DNA of 64,000 nucleotides from Atrina japonica (lineage: Eukaryota > Mollusca > Bivalvia > Pterioida > Pinnidae), in the NCBI GenBank assembly GCA_030159075.1, contig BROG01001169.1, positions 46,864 to 110,863 on the forward strand, in the 5' to 3' direction. Shown here piece by piece: positions 20,691 to 30,649 of this stretch. The notes under the pieces are model-generated. The model did no database searches and was not told the origin of the DNA. It worked only from the letters and a program-made list of their open reading frames with translations. Position numbers and translations under genes: made by a program. The stretch's first letter is position 1. The number at the start of each line of letters is the position of its first letter.

Positions 20691-21197
20691 AGTACTTATA
20701 GACAGCTCCCTCACGCGCCATTTGAATTTTCCCACCAACGAATTTTGATGACGTCATCAGAATCCTGGCTTCTGATTGGTCAATTCAAATTGCGCGAGCC
20801 GGTGACGTCATAACCGGAAGTGTGTCATACCTGAAGTGAGGTCATACCGGAAGTACGTCAAATCGGAAGTGAGGTCATGTTGTCATGGCGAAAAGGAGAA
20901 ATAGCCAATCGTTGAGTTTGAAGGCGTGTCTATGACCGGAAGTGGAACGTTGAGGAGGCGGCTATCTTGGATATCGAGCCAATGGAAGCTGTCGTTACAA
21001 GAGGTCGGGGTCATGAGAGGTCATGTTAGTTCACGAGAGGTCAGCGGCTAAAACTAAACGTAAGGTTTTTCCAGTTTTGGGCTGAAAGTGAATCTATTTT
21101 TAGAACCGAAACTTTGGGTTTTTCCAGGTATGAGATTTTGAATGAAATCAGTAGTAGGTTTCGTCACGGTCGGCGAGAGTTAACGAGAGTTCGCCGA
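20691..21197 (+). repeat. Left terminal inverted repeat of Polinton-like element
   Basis: About 507 bp. It matches the reverse complement of 22520-22959, for instance 'catttgaattttcccacc', 'gaggtcatgttgtcatggc', 'ttggatatcgagccaatg', 'cagttttgggctgaaagtga' and 'gtcggcgagagtt'. It carries an extra ~40 bp near 20745-20785 not seen in the right copy. Confidence 0.8.
20745..20950 (+). promoter_or_regulatory. CRE/ATF- and ETS-like site cluster in left TIR
   Basis: Two TGACGTCA palindromes (near 20749 and 20802) and several GGAAGT cores with CCGGAAGTG-type context (near 20815, 20848, 20867 and 20937), many preceded by GTCAT. The right repeat has its own TGACGTCA next to CCGGAAGTG. These are textbook binding sites for ATF/CREB and ETS factors. 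A promoter or enhancer role is inferred, not shown. Confidence 0.45.
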
Positions 21198-21240
21198 TCC
21201 CGTATCAAATGTGCAACCGCGAGAAGTGGTAGGCCTCTCT

Positions 21241-22302
21241 CTAAGGTCTTTTGATACAATACGTCAAAGAGAAACGAAACGGATGTTTCTCTTGCTGTAC
21301 GTTAGGAAAACACAAGGGACATCCGTGCCAAAAACAGCCATGGAACTCGAAAATGGTCCGAGAGTCTTCATGATAACCATCCACTCGATAAGATCCTACT
21401 TGGACTTCACCTCCATGACGAGCATGTCTTATTGTTTGACCACTTTGATGTTCTTTCCAACTGAACCCTCGTAATGCTAGAGTGGAATAGTGTCGTGCCG
21501 AAGGATATCCCCTTAGAGGTATTATAGCAATCGTATCTTTTTGCATATGATTGCGACGATTCCCGTACTGGCAAACGTAATAGATTCAACAAATGGGTCC
21601 ACATCGGTTAGTTTCAAACACATGCTTTGAAAATGCATACAAGCCTGTCGCAAAATAGGCACGTCCGATTCACATTCTTCTAATTCCGGTTGCAAATGAA
21701 AAATTTCACCCTTACGTATTTCGTCTTGATGCGACTCTTCAAAATCACGACGTATATTAGGTTTCATACCTTTTGAGTTGTAATACATAGCTGGGGGATA
21801 TACCCCTACGTAATCAGCATTAGCTTCTGTGTTGAACAAATGTGGAAAGTATCCTTTCTTGAGTTCAGTCAATCCAAAAGCTTTCGGTAACGAACCTAAA
21901 GGAAATGACAAGAAATTAACGAGTCTATAAATCTGATGTTTCCTGCCGTCATAGACATAATCTTAGAACCATTCGTGATCACTTCAAGTTTCTCACAGGC
22001 ATGATGTACCAGATGATGTAAAATAAACTGTCTATCATACATATAAACGTTTTTTCTTTGATGTATGTAATCATACACGGTCGTTTCAAATAATCAAGTC
22101 AAAAAATCAGTGTCGTGGGACCTCGGAATGTAATATGATGATCCTTCATGGTTTTACATTGCTCACACCAATCATCCGATGTACACAGGGGACATACTCG
22201 ATTAGCAATACATAAATTAGGTTTGTGTTCTCCGGTATCCTGGGTACATTCAAAATCATAGAAAATAATACATTTACGATCCGGAGCTCGAGATGTCGAC
22301 AT
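21241..22302 (-). pseudogene. Protein-primed DNA polymerase B (pPolB) relic, N-terminal half
   Basis: Read on the minus strand from 22302. The frame opens MSTSRAPDRKCIIFYDFECT, where FYDFEC is the Exo I motif with its two acidic residues. Then come cysteine pairs (VCPLC, CEQC); an Exo II-like region (GNIRFIDSL, PLGSLPKAFGL, KGYFPHLFN); and YRVDGYHEDSRTIFEF then HGCFWHGCPLCF, a block very typical of Polinton and adintovirus polymerases. At least three frame changes and stops break it. The palm domain with the DTDS-type catalytic motif and the thumb are missing because the frame runs into the left terminal repeat. It would have replicated the element by protein priming; this copy cannot. Confidence 0.75.
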
Positions 22303-22519
22303 CGGCAGAATGTGTTTGAATTTTTATTACATAGTCTTACTGTTTACCTTATGAAACGGTAATTTTCAATATCTCTTATCAACAAAATTAGTGAGCTAGT
22401 AACGTTAATAAGGTTTCATTACTTACAAGTTAATTATGCTATCAGGGGAATATCCCACCATCTAATCAACGTTTATTCGCTCTAGACTTCAAAAACTGGG
22501 GAAAAAAACCATCTCTTGT

Positions 22520-22959
22520 TAGCATTACAACTCTCGTCAACCCGACTGTGGCGACACCTACTACTGATTTCACTCAAAGTCTCAAACCTGGAAAAACCCT
22601 GAAGTTTCGGTTCTAAAATAGATTCACTTTCAGCCCAAAACTGGAAAAACCCAACTTCTAGTTTTAGCCGCTGACCTGTCATGAACTCTCGTGACCTCGA
22701 CCTCTTGTAACGAAGGCTCTCATTGGCTCGATATCCAAGATGACCGCCCCCACAACCTTGCATTTCCGGTTATAGACACGCTTTCTCCTTATTGCCATGA
22801 CAACATGACCTCACTTACGGTATGACGTATTTCCGGTATGATATCACTTCCGGTATGACACTTCCGGTAATGACGTCACATGCGGCTCACTGGCGCGCAA
22901 TTTGAATTACGTCAGGTGGGAAAATTCAAATTGCTCACCAGGAGCTGCCTATAACTTCT
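22520..22959 (-). repeat. Right terminal inverted repeat of Polinton-like element
   Basis: About 440 bp, inverted relative to 20691-21197. Substitutions and small indels between the two repeats are plentiful, so the insertion is old. The long minus-strand open frame covering this repeat is a by-product and not a gene. Confidence 0.8.
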
Positions 22960-23126
22960 AACAGAATCTTGGAGAGCGGATAAAGAAATCTCCACCCGTA
23001 TGATAAGAACCTTGTTGTCCAATCAGATGGTTTCCCAAGAATTGGGCTTAGGTATTTAACCACGAGGGTTTATATTTCCGTTTCTACTCAACATTCCAAT
23101 GTTTGGTTATTTTCCCAATGCTTCAA

Positions 23127-23291
<165 letters not shown>

Positions 23292-24261
23292 GATGTAGGC
23301 TATATATAGTTTCATTATTATACAACTGCATACTTTTCAGTTAAGTTTACTTTTCGAAAATATAAATAGCGTGAAAACAACTGTTATTTGATATCAATAT
23401 TCAAATTGAAATCTGCACTTTCTCCTGCGCTGCCTATAGTTGATCTAATCACTTTGCACTCTTACACTGATATTATATATTATTGAATTTAACGTTAGCT
23501 ATTCTTGTCATTATTAAAAGTACAACAGATACGTGTAAAGTCGATCGTGAGAAATATATACAACAGCTTCTGGTCAGGAACACATATTAAATAGCCCATC
23601 ATAGGCTAAACATGTGTACCACAACAATGTCTTTTGTCGTATAACCGTATGACGGTCGTCGGGTATTGGTAATCGTAAGTCTAAAATAATGTGACAATAT
23701 AGTGTTAAAATGTAAAGTATGGAAACATGTAGGTGATTTATGGTACTATATCTTCCCATGAATCTAAATCGCTATATAGGTCATGGTTCAATCCTGGTCA
23801 GTGATTCCCACCTGTCAAAAGTTAACGTAGCTGTCGGAAGGTGTATCCGAAATTAAAATAAAAAAGTGAACGGTACACCCACCCTTTGTAGATCCAATGG
23901 TTTGTCGTCTGAGAATCAAGAGAATCAAAAGTAAACACCTAATATGATATATGAATATCTGACTTTCTGTTTATATAACTAGTATCAACGGACGTCTATG
24001 GTCAAATAAGACTTCATTTGTAAAAATATAAATGAATGAAATAAAGTTTAAAAATAAGCAGAAATTATTTAGTTTCCAGTTAACAGGATACCAACAATAT
24101 CTTCTGCAAATTTTTGAACTTTTTTTCATGTGTTCAATCATGCGGTTTGTCGACCTTTGATTCTTTACAACTTCTGTTTTATTTTTTTTACTTACATACT
24201 GGCGGTACATCTATCGAGATAGTGACAATGAATATCTTGATATTTTAGGACCAGACAGTTT
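23292..24261. other. Unannotated interval
   Basis: AT-rich, with no supported gene. Short open frames show no recognisable domain. Confidence 0.5.
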
Positions 24262-24440
24262 ATACAAATGTACATTACGACTGGATAGGATTGTTTAAAT
24301 TCTAAACTCCCCAAAAGCTAATATATTCATAATTTTACAGTGGTTAATTTCAGACGAATTTGACAATACATTTAGGTTTGTCTTCTGGCTAAGTATCAAA
24401 CTTATGATTCGGAACTCATCATATTTCAAAAATTCGCTGT
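24262..24440 (+). repeat. Divergent partial R repeat
   Basis: 'tttaaattctaaactcccca', 'acagtggttaatttcagac' and 'gacaatacatttaggttt' align with the middle of the R unit at 32660-32740. It is more diverged than other copies. Confidence 0.45.
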
Positions 24441-24581
24441 CAACAAATAAAATCTTACCTTTGTATCAAATTAAAGGTTTGGAATTTTGTTCAAGGTATA
24501 TCAAATGTGTGTAATCTTAGTATGTATTATGCTTATGACTGGATGAGTGGAACACAACTACATAGACATGGCAATAATAAA

Positions 24582-25140
24582 CTAGAGGCACCCTGGAGGT
24601 AGAATAGCTCACATGGACTTTTAACAAAAAGATAGAGATTCTACTTAAATCAGTCGCGGTCATCTAAGGAGATTCCCACCAAAGTAACAACATATTGTCA
24701 GCACCCTGTAAGGACAATCGGTGCCATGTTTGGTTTCAATCCATTCAGCAGTTCTCTTGCTGAAGAAGAATTTCGTATGTATTTCTACATAGTGTCCTAT
24801 GTTTAAGTAAGTCCCCTTGACCTCTGTGTTGGATGATTGATCAGCACGAAAGTGAGGACACTCGGTAAACACCTCATAACGAACAATCATGCTATGTTTG
24901 GTTTCAATCAATTCAATTTTATATGTTTTTCTCATAGTCTTGTGTTAAAAGTAAGCACACCCCTACCTCCATGTTGGATGATTGATCAACACGAAAGTGA
25001 GGAAACTCGGTAAACACCTCATTAGGAGCATTCACACCATTTTGGGTTTCAATCGATTCAGTAGTTCTCCAATAGTTCAAATTGTGAAATGTGATCGGAC
25101 AGACGATGGAAGCAACGCCATGCTTCTGACCATGTGAGCT
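24582..25140 (-). mobile_element. Rolling-circle-like (HINE-like) element 2
   Basis: On the minus strand the left end is TTTAGCTCACATGGTCAG followed by ATGGCGTTG and CATCGTCTGTCCG, matching the left end of element 1. The right end reads GTGAGCTATTCTACCTCC then GTGCCTCTAG and host TTTATT, matching element 1's right end. At 559 bp it is a short version with two-to-three ~145-bp tandem units ('ggatgattgatca' at 24831 and 24976). No coding capacity. Confidence 0.6.
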
Positions 25141-25211
25141 AAATAGCCTAACAATTCGACGTCTTCCCACATGGTTTTATATACAGGAATGTTATATATA
25201 GTTTCGTTCGT

Positions 25212-25250
25212 TTGAATGTTGTTTTACGCCAAACTCACCATTGCTTCAGT
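25212..25250 (+). mobile_element. SINE core fragment
   Basis: 'tgttgttttacgccaaactc' matches the SINE core at 17905 and 38625. It joins directly to an RT-B relic at about 25250, so either the RT insertion cut the SINE or the two arrived as a chimera. Confidence 0.4.
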
Positions 25251-25965
25251 TTTACTTACAGGTATATCGACGACGTTCTGTCCATAATTTTTTCAGAATT
25301 TAACCATTATCTCGGCCAGGTGTATCCTGTTGAGCTAGAGATAAATTTTATCTAGATTTACTCCTGTCGATTTGAAAGGACGGTCAATTTCACACACCCC
25401 TTCAATACAAACGCGACTATTTCAATTTCCATATCAGAAACTTCCCGTTTCTAAGTAGTAATATTCCATCTTCTGCTGTCTATGGCATTTTCATTTGACA
25501 ACTTATACGTTATGCCAGGGCATGCTCTTCTTATGAATGTCGTATTCGGAGAGCGAGGCAGCTCGCCAGTAGACTGCTTACACAAGTTTACGTTGTTGAA
25601 CGCTTGACGTCGGCGTTGAAGAAGTTTTATGGTCGATACGGGGATCTTGTTAAACATTATGAAGTGCCCCTCTGAGGAATATTTATTTAAACAGTATTCC
25701 GGAGCACGACTCCAGACAGTGACTCCATTTCGCCAATCGTACTTTTCACCGAACTTGACCTTTTCACCAAACTTGCACTTTTCACCGAATTTGACCCGTT
25801 CATCGAACTAGAAAGATTTCCATAAAAACGTTTGTGATGAATGTGGCATGGCAGCAGGGGGCGCAGATTGGCAATTGTTCTTGATCTTGAGACCATTTGA
25901 AAATCTAATCAATTATGTTCTAATGGACTTGAGTTTCGATTATCAATTAGGAGTTCTTTATTTTT
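25251..25965 (+). pseudogene. RT-B relic, copy 2, with 3' tail
   Basis: 5'-truncated at the catalytic loop: RYIDDVLSI (YIDD intact), a deletion in the following ELEI region, then RYYF-type remnants of LYDKRDDF, 'SSNIPS', RYARACSSYE, LLTQVYVVERL and KKFYGRYGDL, with frameshifts between blocks. The RT-B tail (TELD repeats in translation, then the GGCATG segment) follows from about 25730 to 25965. There is no endonuclease domain. Inactive. Confidence 0.7.
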
Positions 25966-26220
25966 ACTTCAATTATATGATGGCGGCCAGTTTTTACTGC
26001 CGGAACAGAAAGAACCCTGTAAAATGTATCCAGGAAGTAATCACCGGCGTCTCGCAATTAAACCGGCAAACTATCTCACAAAATCAGCTTAATCCGGCAA
26101 ACATCCTCATAATATTGAGCCCGCGGGGACTGGAGTGGAGACTCAGTGGTATAATCTATAAAGCGCGATGGTCGAACCATTAGAAACTTATTACTGTTCT
26201 GTTATTCTCATAAAGGTAAT

Positions 26221-26270
<50 letters not shown>

Positions 26271-26283
26271 CAGAGAGAGAGAG
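26221..26283. repeat. (GA)n microsatellite
   Basis: About 30 GA units with minor interruptions (gaaagacacaga). Confidence 0.95.
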
Positions 26284-27544
26284 TAAGAATGTACTTTTAG
26301 AGAAACACTAACACCTTTTATTTATGTTCAATGATTACAAAATGGGCCAAAAAGGACCAAAACTTGGGACATCTTTTAAATCTTTTTCATAGACCAATTA
26401 TAAGATTTCTTTCAAAGCAGCTATAGAGATATACACAGGCATAAAAATTCGTAGATTCCTATATATGTTTTGAAAATTGCTTGAGAAGCCCAGGTTTGGC
26501 ACTTTGTTCAATTACTCAACTTTACTATTTGTATATGAATACTACGCTGAAACTGACCTTATTTTCACAAACTATATAGGGATATAAGATTTTGTATGCC
26601 TGTGTATAATAACTATTATTTGTTATTGTACATCAAGAACAAGTTGTAAAAATAGAAAAAAAGTCTATTGGTTTTGGTAAACACAGCTTACGCCCTTTAA
26701 TTTATCATATTAGGTCTTATAAAGTAATACATGTATCTCATTATATATATAAGTTGTATATCATTATATAAAGGACTCTTTAAAATAAAAAATGGAATTC
26801 GTCTTCTGTGTCTCCGGTATCACGTAGTACATACTACATAATATATATGGCCAATTCCCCACTCTATATACATGTATTCCCTGTTCAAAATTAAAACCAT
26901 TACTGGAAAATCTATATCCTACAACATTTGTTTCACATAAATCTTGAACAGATTTACATAAATAATATTGTGAACAAATATCGTCTACTAAATGTTGGTA
27001 AATACACCTGGTAAAAGGTTTTTTAATTTTCTTCAAAAGTTTATGTCTGGGTATACATCATTGACTATTTGTTCAATTATATTAAACTGTAATTTTCTCA
27101 TCAAGATTTTGACTCCAAAGGTAATTTAGCCCCACTATTTTTAACTCTGATTTTATGTTAAGTTTGATCATTTCTTGAGATTTTCTCTTCAAAGCATAAT
27201 TTCAAAATACAAAATACAAAAATGTGTTAATAAAGTATATCAAATGCAAATATCTACAAAATCACCACGCTCGACTCGGGTTCGAACTCTCGACTTAATA
27301 TATATTGTAATATTGTGAAGTGCCCTAAACTAAACAAAATATTGTTCAAGTGACCATTATACTGAAAGATCAGGGATGAAAATATATCCTAGTGAAAAAT
27401 AAGTCTCACATTTTCATCGTCTTCAGGTGAGAACGGGTTATCATTCATCTAAATCTATTGACATTCTTTATCGTTGAACTTTGAACATATAAATATTTAT
27501 ATAATAAACACATTCTATATGACATCACAGCATTTTGTTATCCC
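26284..27544. other. Unannotated interval 3' of TRIM-like gene
   Basis: AT-rich. A tRNA B-box-like 'cgggttcgaactc' near 27277 has no matching A box. The 3' UTR of the minus-strand TRIM-like gene probably occupies the right-hand part. Confidence 0.45.
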
Positions 27545-29062
27545 TCAGAACGAATACTCAAATACGTGCACTCTGCCCTTCCAACAGCCAATCCATAATT
27601 TTCCAAAACCCAATGCTAATGAAATGGGAAATTGAAATCCATTTTCCGGAATGAAAAGAAATTTGAGAAATTTTCCCATTGGACTTATGAGATGTATGGC
27701 ATGGTTATGTACATCGGAAATGATGATATTACAATTTTCATCGCAGCTAAGATCATAGGGATCTAGTTTCCGGTCCAGTTCCTGTCCGGTATATCGGAAT
27801 CGGAGTTTCCCATTTTCCTGAAGAACTACGACACTTCCCCTTGATTCTGCAGTTCGATCGATGACACACACGTTACAGTTAAAATTTTGTTTCACACGAT
27901 ACGGCAAAGTAAAAAGGCGTTTACCGGTATTATCAAGATGGTAGGTTTTGCGCACTTTTCCGGACAAAGAATAATGTAAAACTAATCTTTTACTATCTTC
28001 TTTAGTTTCATAATTAACGACATCGACCAACGTTACTAAATAACCTTCTGAAAGAGTTTTACATAATGCAAGTGGGAAAAGTGGCAACGTCACAATAAAA
28101 TCACGTGATCTACCGGTTTGCATATCATATTGTTTTACACCATTTACTGTAGTCAAAACCATGATTCCTGTTTTTAAAATGACACAATCATCGTACGGAA
28201 AACCAATTTTAAGCAAACGTAATTCACTTCCATTTATGGTGAACATTCCTGTTCTGCCACTACCAAAGCTATGCATCCACGCATGATTTTCGGACACGGG
28301 CTGAATAGCTGAAACCATTTCGTCTTTAATAGAAAAACGTGATAATTCTGAAAGTGTTATGTGGGAAATATCTTTCTGAAAAGTCATTTTGGGAATGACG
28401 GTAGTAATATTCTCTTTAGAGTCTACAAATCCCAGAAGGCTCTTTAAAACACATACATTTATCTCACCTTCAGTAAATAGTGGAATTTCTATGGCAGGTA
28501 TGGCCTCCGGTCTTAGAAGATGTTCCAATTTATCGTGTACTTTATCGTCCATTTCTACTAGCACTTTATTAGAGTAACGAAATTGATTTTGTTCCAAACT
28601 GTCAATCATGCTAGAAATTATTTTTACTTCGTTGTCAAACTTCGATACGACTCGATCCAGGGACCTGCTTGATTCCAGTTTGAACTGTTCGTACTTCCGT
28701 ATCATTTGATCCACTAAAGTATCCAGAACGTCTAGAATTCGGACCTTCTGGATTTTGATTCTTTCAATAACATCACAACATATTTCTTCATTTTTTGTTT
28801 TCAGATCGTTTGCTCCTTTTATACAATTTTGAATTTGTTTTATTTCTTTATTTCTTAGTTCTTTGCACCTATATGGTAATCGTATCCGCCGATTCCGTGC
28901 GTTTTTGTCAAGAGTTTCCCAGTCACATGTTTGATGACAAGATCTTGCACAAAGAAGGCATCCGGGGCTTTTACATGATTTACAGTATATTTCCAAACGT
29001 TTTCCTTCATGTTCCAGACACATTAGAACTTCGTCCTGTGCTTGAATATACTTGGTCCCCAT
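27545..29062 (-). CDS. B-box / coiled-coil / beta-propeller protein (TRIM-like, RING-less)
   Basis: Intact single-exon frame of 505 codons. The ATG at 29062-29060 is supported by an in-frame TGA five codons upstream. Residues 15-46 form a B-box type 2 zinc finger with ligands C15, H18, C27, C30, C35, C38, H43 and C46; the last position is normally His. Residues ~75-200 are charged, heptad-like and probably a coiled coil for dimerisation. Residues ~265-505 contain repeated strand patterns (for example DPYDLSCDENCNIIISDVHN) of a six-bladed NHL-like propeller used for protein or RNA binding. No RING is present, so E3 activity by this protein alone is unlikely. Bivalves have hundreds of such genes, several linked to innate immunity and RNA control; this one's target is unknown. 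Confidence 0.9.
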   Translation of the reverse strand: MGTKYIQAQDEVLMCLEHEGKRLEIYCKSCKSPGCLLCARSCHQTCDWETLDKNARNRRIRLPYRCKELRNKEIKQIQNCIKGANDLKTKNEEICCDVIERIKIQKVRILDVLDTLVDQMIRKYEQFKLESSRSLDRVVSKFDNEVKIISSMIDSLEQNQFRYSNKVLVEMDDKVHDKLEHLLRPEAIPAIEIPLFTEGEINVCVLKSLLGFVDSKENITTVIPKMTFQKDISHITLSELSRFSIKDEMVSAIQPVSENHAWMHSFGSGRTGMFTINGSELRLLKIGFPYDDCVILKTGIMVLTTVNGVKQYDMQTGRSRDFIVTLPLFPLALCKTLSEGYLVTLVDVVNYETKEDSKRLVLHYSLSGKVRKTYHLDNTGKRLFTLPYRVKQNFNCNVCVIDRTAESRGSVVVLQENGKLRFRYTGQELDRKLDPYDLSCDENCNIIISDVHNHAIHLISPMGKFLKFLFIPENGFQFPISLALGFGKLWIGCWKGRVHVFEYSF

Positions 29063-30206
29063 ATGGAGACAATTTCAAATTGTCACTTAGTTTTAACTGG
29101 TTTCATTTAAGTCCCTTTGGTTGTCTGATAATGCATATCATTTCCAAAATCGTACTACGATCAGGTATTTCAAAAAACAATTTTGTTCACTCACTCCAGA
29201 TAAAGATGTTATATCCCCCGGTTGTTCTAATGTATTTCACGTTTCTGTCAGTCCCGACAATCTTAATTAGATCATTGAGATGTGTTCACAATTACGATAC
29301 AATCATTTATATGGCCTGTAGAGATCCATTTAGTGTTAACTGATAATTGTATACTGTGTTTCTTTGTAATGCTAACAAACACATAAACAGGGTTCATTGT
29401 ACAGAGCAAATTTAATTATATTTATCTCTTCCGGATCATCAGACATTAGAGGCAAATCTAAAGAATCAGACACATTAACCCGAATGATAGAATCAATATC
29501 ATTTAAAAATCAGTGCGATAATTAAAAGATTAGATCTAAAATGTCAAAGAAACAAATTTGGAAATTTTAACTGTTTCATACTTTTTAATTACTTTCCCAT
29601 TTAACGTGATCTAATAAGTATCTTCAGTTTACTACTACTACCCCCTCTCTCTCATCTACAAAATGCTCCTGATTTACAAAAGAAAAATTACATGAATTAA
29701 GCGCTTTTATAAAAGTTTTATCTATAAGTATTTTTAAAATGCCGACCCTATACGTGTCTATATAATCCCCGAGTTAATAATCCTGACTGCGCAAGTCCAT
29801 GTCAAAATTTGTGACACTTCACAATAAACCGGTGATATCTGCAAATAATTGAAAAGTTATTTGCGGTATGTAAACACAAACAGACAAACAAACAATACCA
29901 TTTAAATGCCATAGGACAAAATGGCGGATGAACAAAATAGATATAAATTGGTGCTTCAATTACAAAGATCGTGATATTTATTGTAATTATAGAAAATGTT
30001 TGAATATTTTAACTTTTGTCATTCGAACTTCAACTGAATACAATTACTACAATGTAAAAAAGAATACAAAACATACACGTTACCATGAAAACAGAGATAT
30101 CTAGCTCACGAAGATCATAAGTTAGACTAAATGAAAAAAAAACATGACCCTAAAGTATTTTAAAGATGTTTAAGAAAATGTAAAAGTATTTGTAAAGGTA
30201 ACAGGG
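29063..30206. other. Upstream region of TRIM-like gene, unannotated
   Basis: AT-rich and without recognisable coding sequence or repeats. It should contain the promoter of the minus-strand TRIM-like gene, but no core element is convincing. The open frame reading plus strand at 28795-29343 is the antisense of that gene. Confidence 0.4.
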
Positions 30207-30345
30207 ATTAGGTGCCATGAAGGAGTAAGCATCCCCTGTTGACCGGTCGCACACGCCGTGACTCCACAGTGAAATTCATATGAAATAGGCGAGGATGAAA
30301 TCCACGTCACAACTGGTACAGGCGACTTAACAACCGCTATTGATT
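30207..30345 (-). mobile_element. RT-A 3' tail fragment
   Basis: Reverse complement of the RT-A tail: 'aggagtaagcatcccctgtt', 'gaccggtcgcacacgcc', 'cacaactggtacaggcg', extending towards the 'gttactcaac' that corresponds to the end of the RT. Truncated at both ends. Confidence 0.65.
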
Positions 30346-30649
30346 AGGTTACTCAACAGTTTAAAATGCCCTGTTCATGTGGGCAATATTTACTCCAAGA
30401 GTAAATTTGCAAGTGATTCCTCACGGCTTTGATATTTTGATATTGTGTAACACTATATATAATCCATATGAAGTGTAGCAAACGATTTATTAAATATAGA
30501 AAAATTTTCATTATATATTTATGGATCTTGAACAGTGAGTCACATAATTAAGTGTGATTTCGTGTTGTGGAGTTGAAACATTTGCATTCACGAATTAAGC
30601 TGAAACAAATAATTTCAATTTGATCATATCCTTTATTGTGACCCAATGG

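Larger units (their letters stand above)
20691..22959 (-). mobile_element. Compact Polinton/adintovirus-like element, internally deleted
   Basis: Terminal inverted repeats enclose about 1.3 kb. The ends are AGTACTTATAGACAGCTCC (left) and AGAAGTTATAGGCAGCTCC (right, minus strand), and the flanks are AACAAA and AACAGA, a 6-bp target duplication with one mismatch. AG-initiated ends, long repeats and 6-bp duplications are typical of Polintons. The interior carries only the N-terminal half of a protein-primed family B DNA polymerase in several frames, reading inward from the right repeat. Integrase, ATPase, protease and capsid genes are absent. It is best read as an internally deleted, MITE-like derivative that was mobilised in trans, or as a full element that later lost its centre. 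Confidence 0.78.

Noticed and set aside
22482..22763. 93-codon minus-strand frame
   Set aside because: Lies within the right terminal inverted repeat; the left repeat does not keep the frame.
24660..25170. Two minus-strand frames with related peptides (TECPHFRADQSSN-type)
   Set aside because: They reflect the ~145-bp tandem units of rolling-circle-like element 2.
27260..27300. tRNA-like B box (cgggttcgaactc)
   Set aside because: No A box or cloverleaf could be drawn around it. The same goes for 'gggttcgattccc' near 7157 and 13572 and 'cgggttcgagctcc' near 41968.
28389..29343. Plus-strand frames of 62 and 182 codons
   Set aside because: Antisense shadows of the TRIM-like gene and its 5' flank; no domain, and codon pattern explained by the minus-strand gene.
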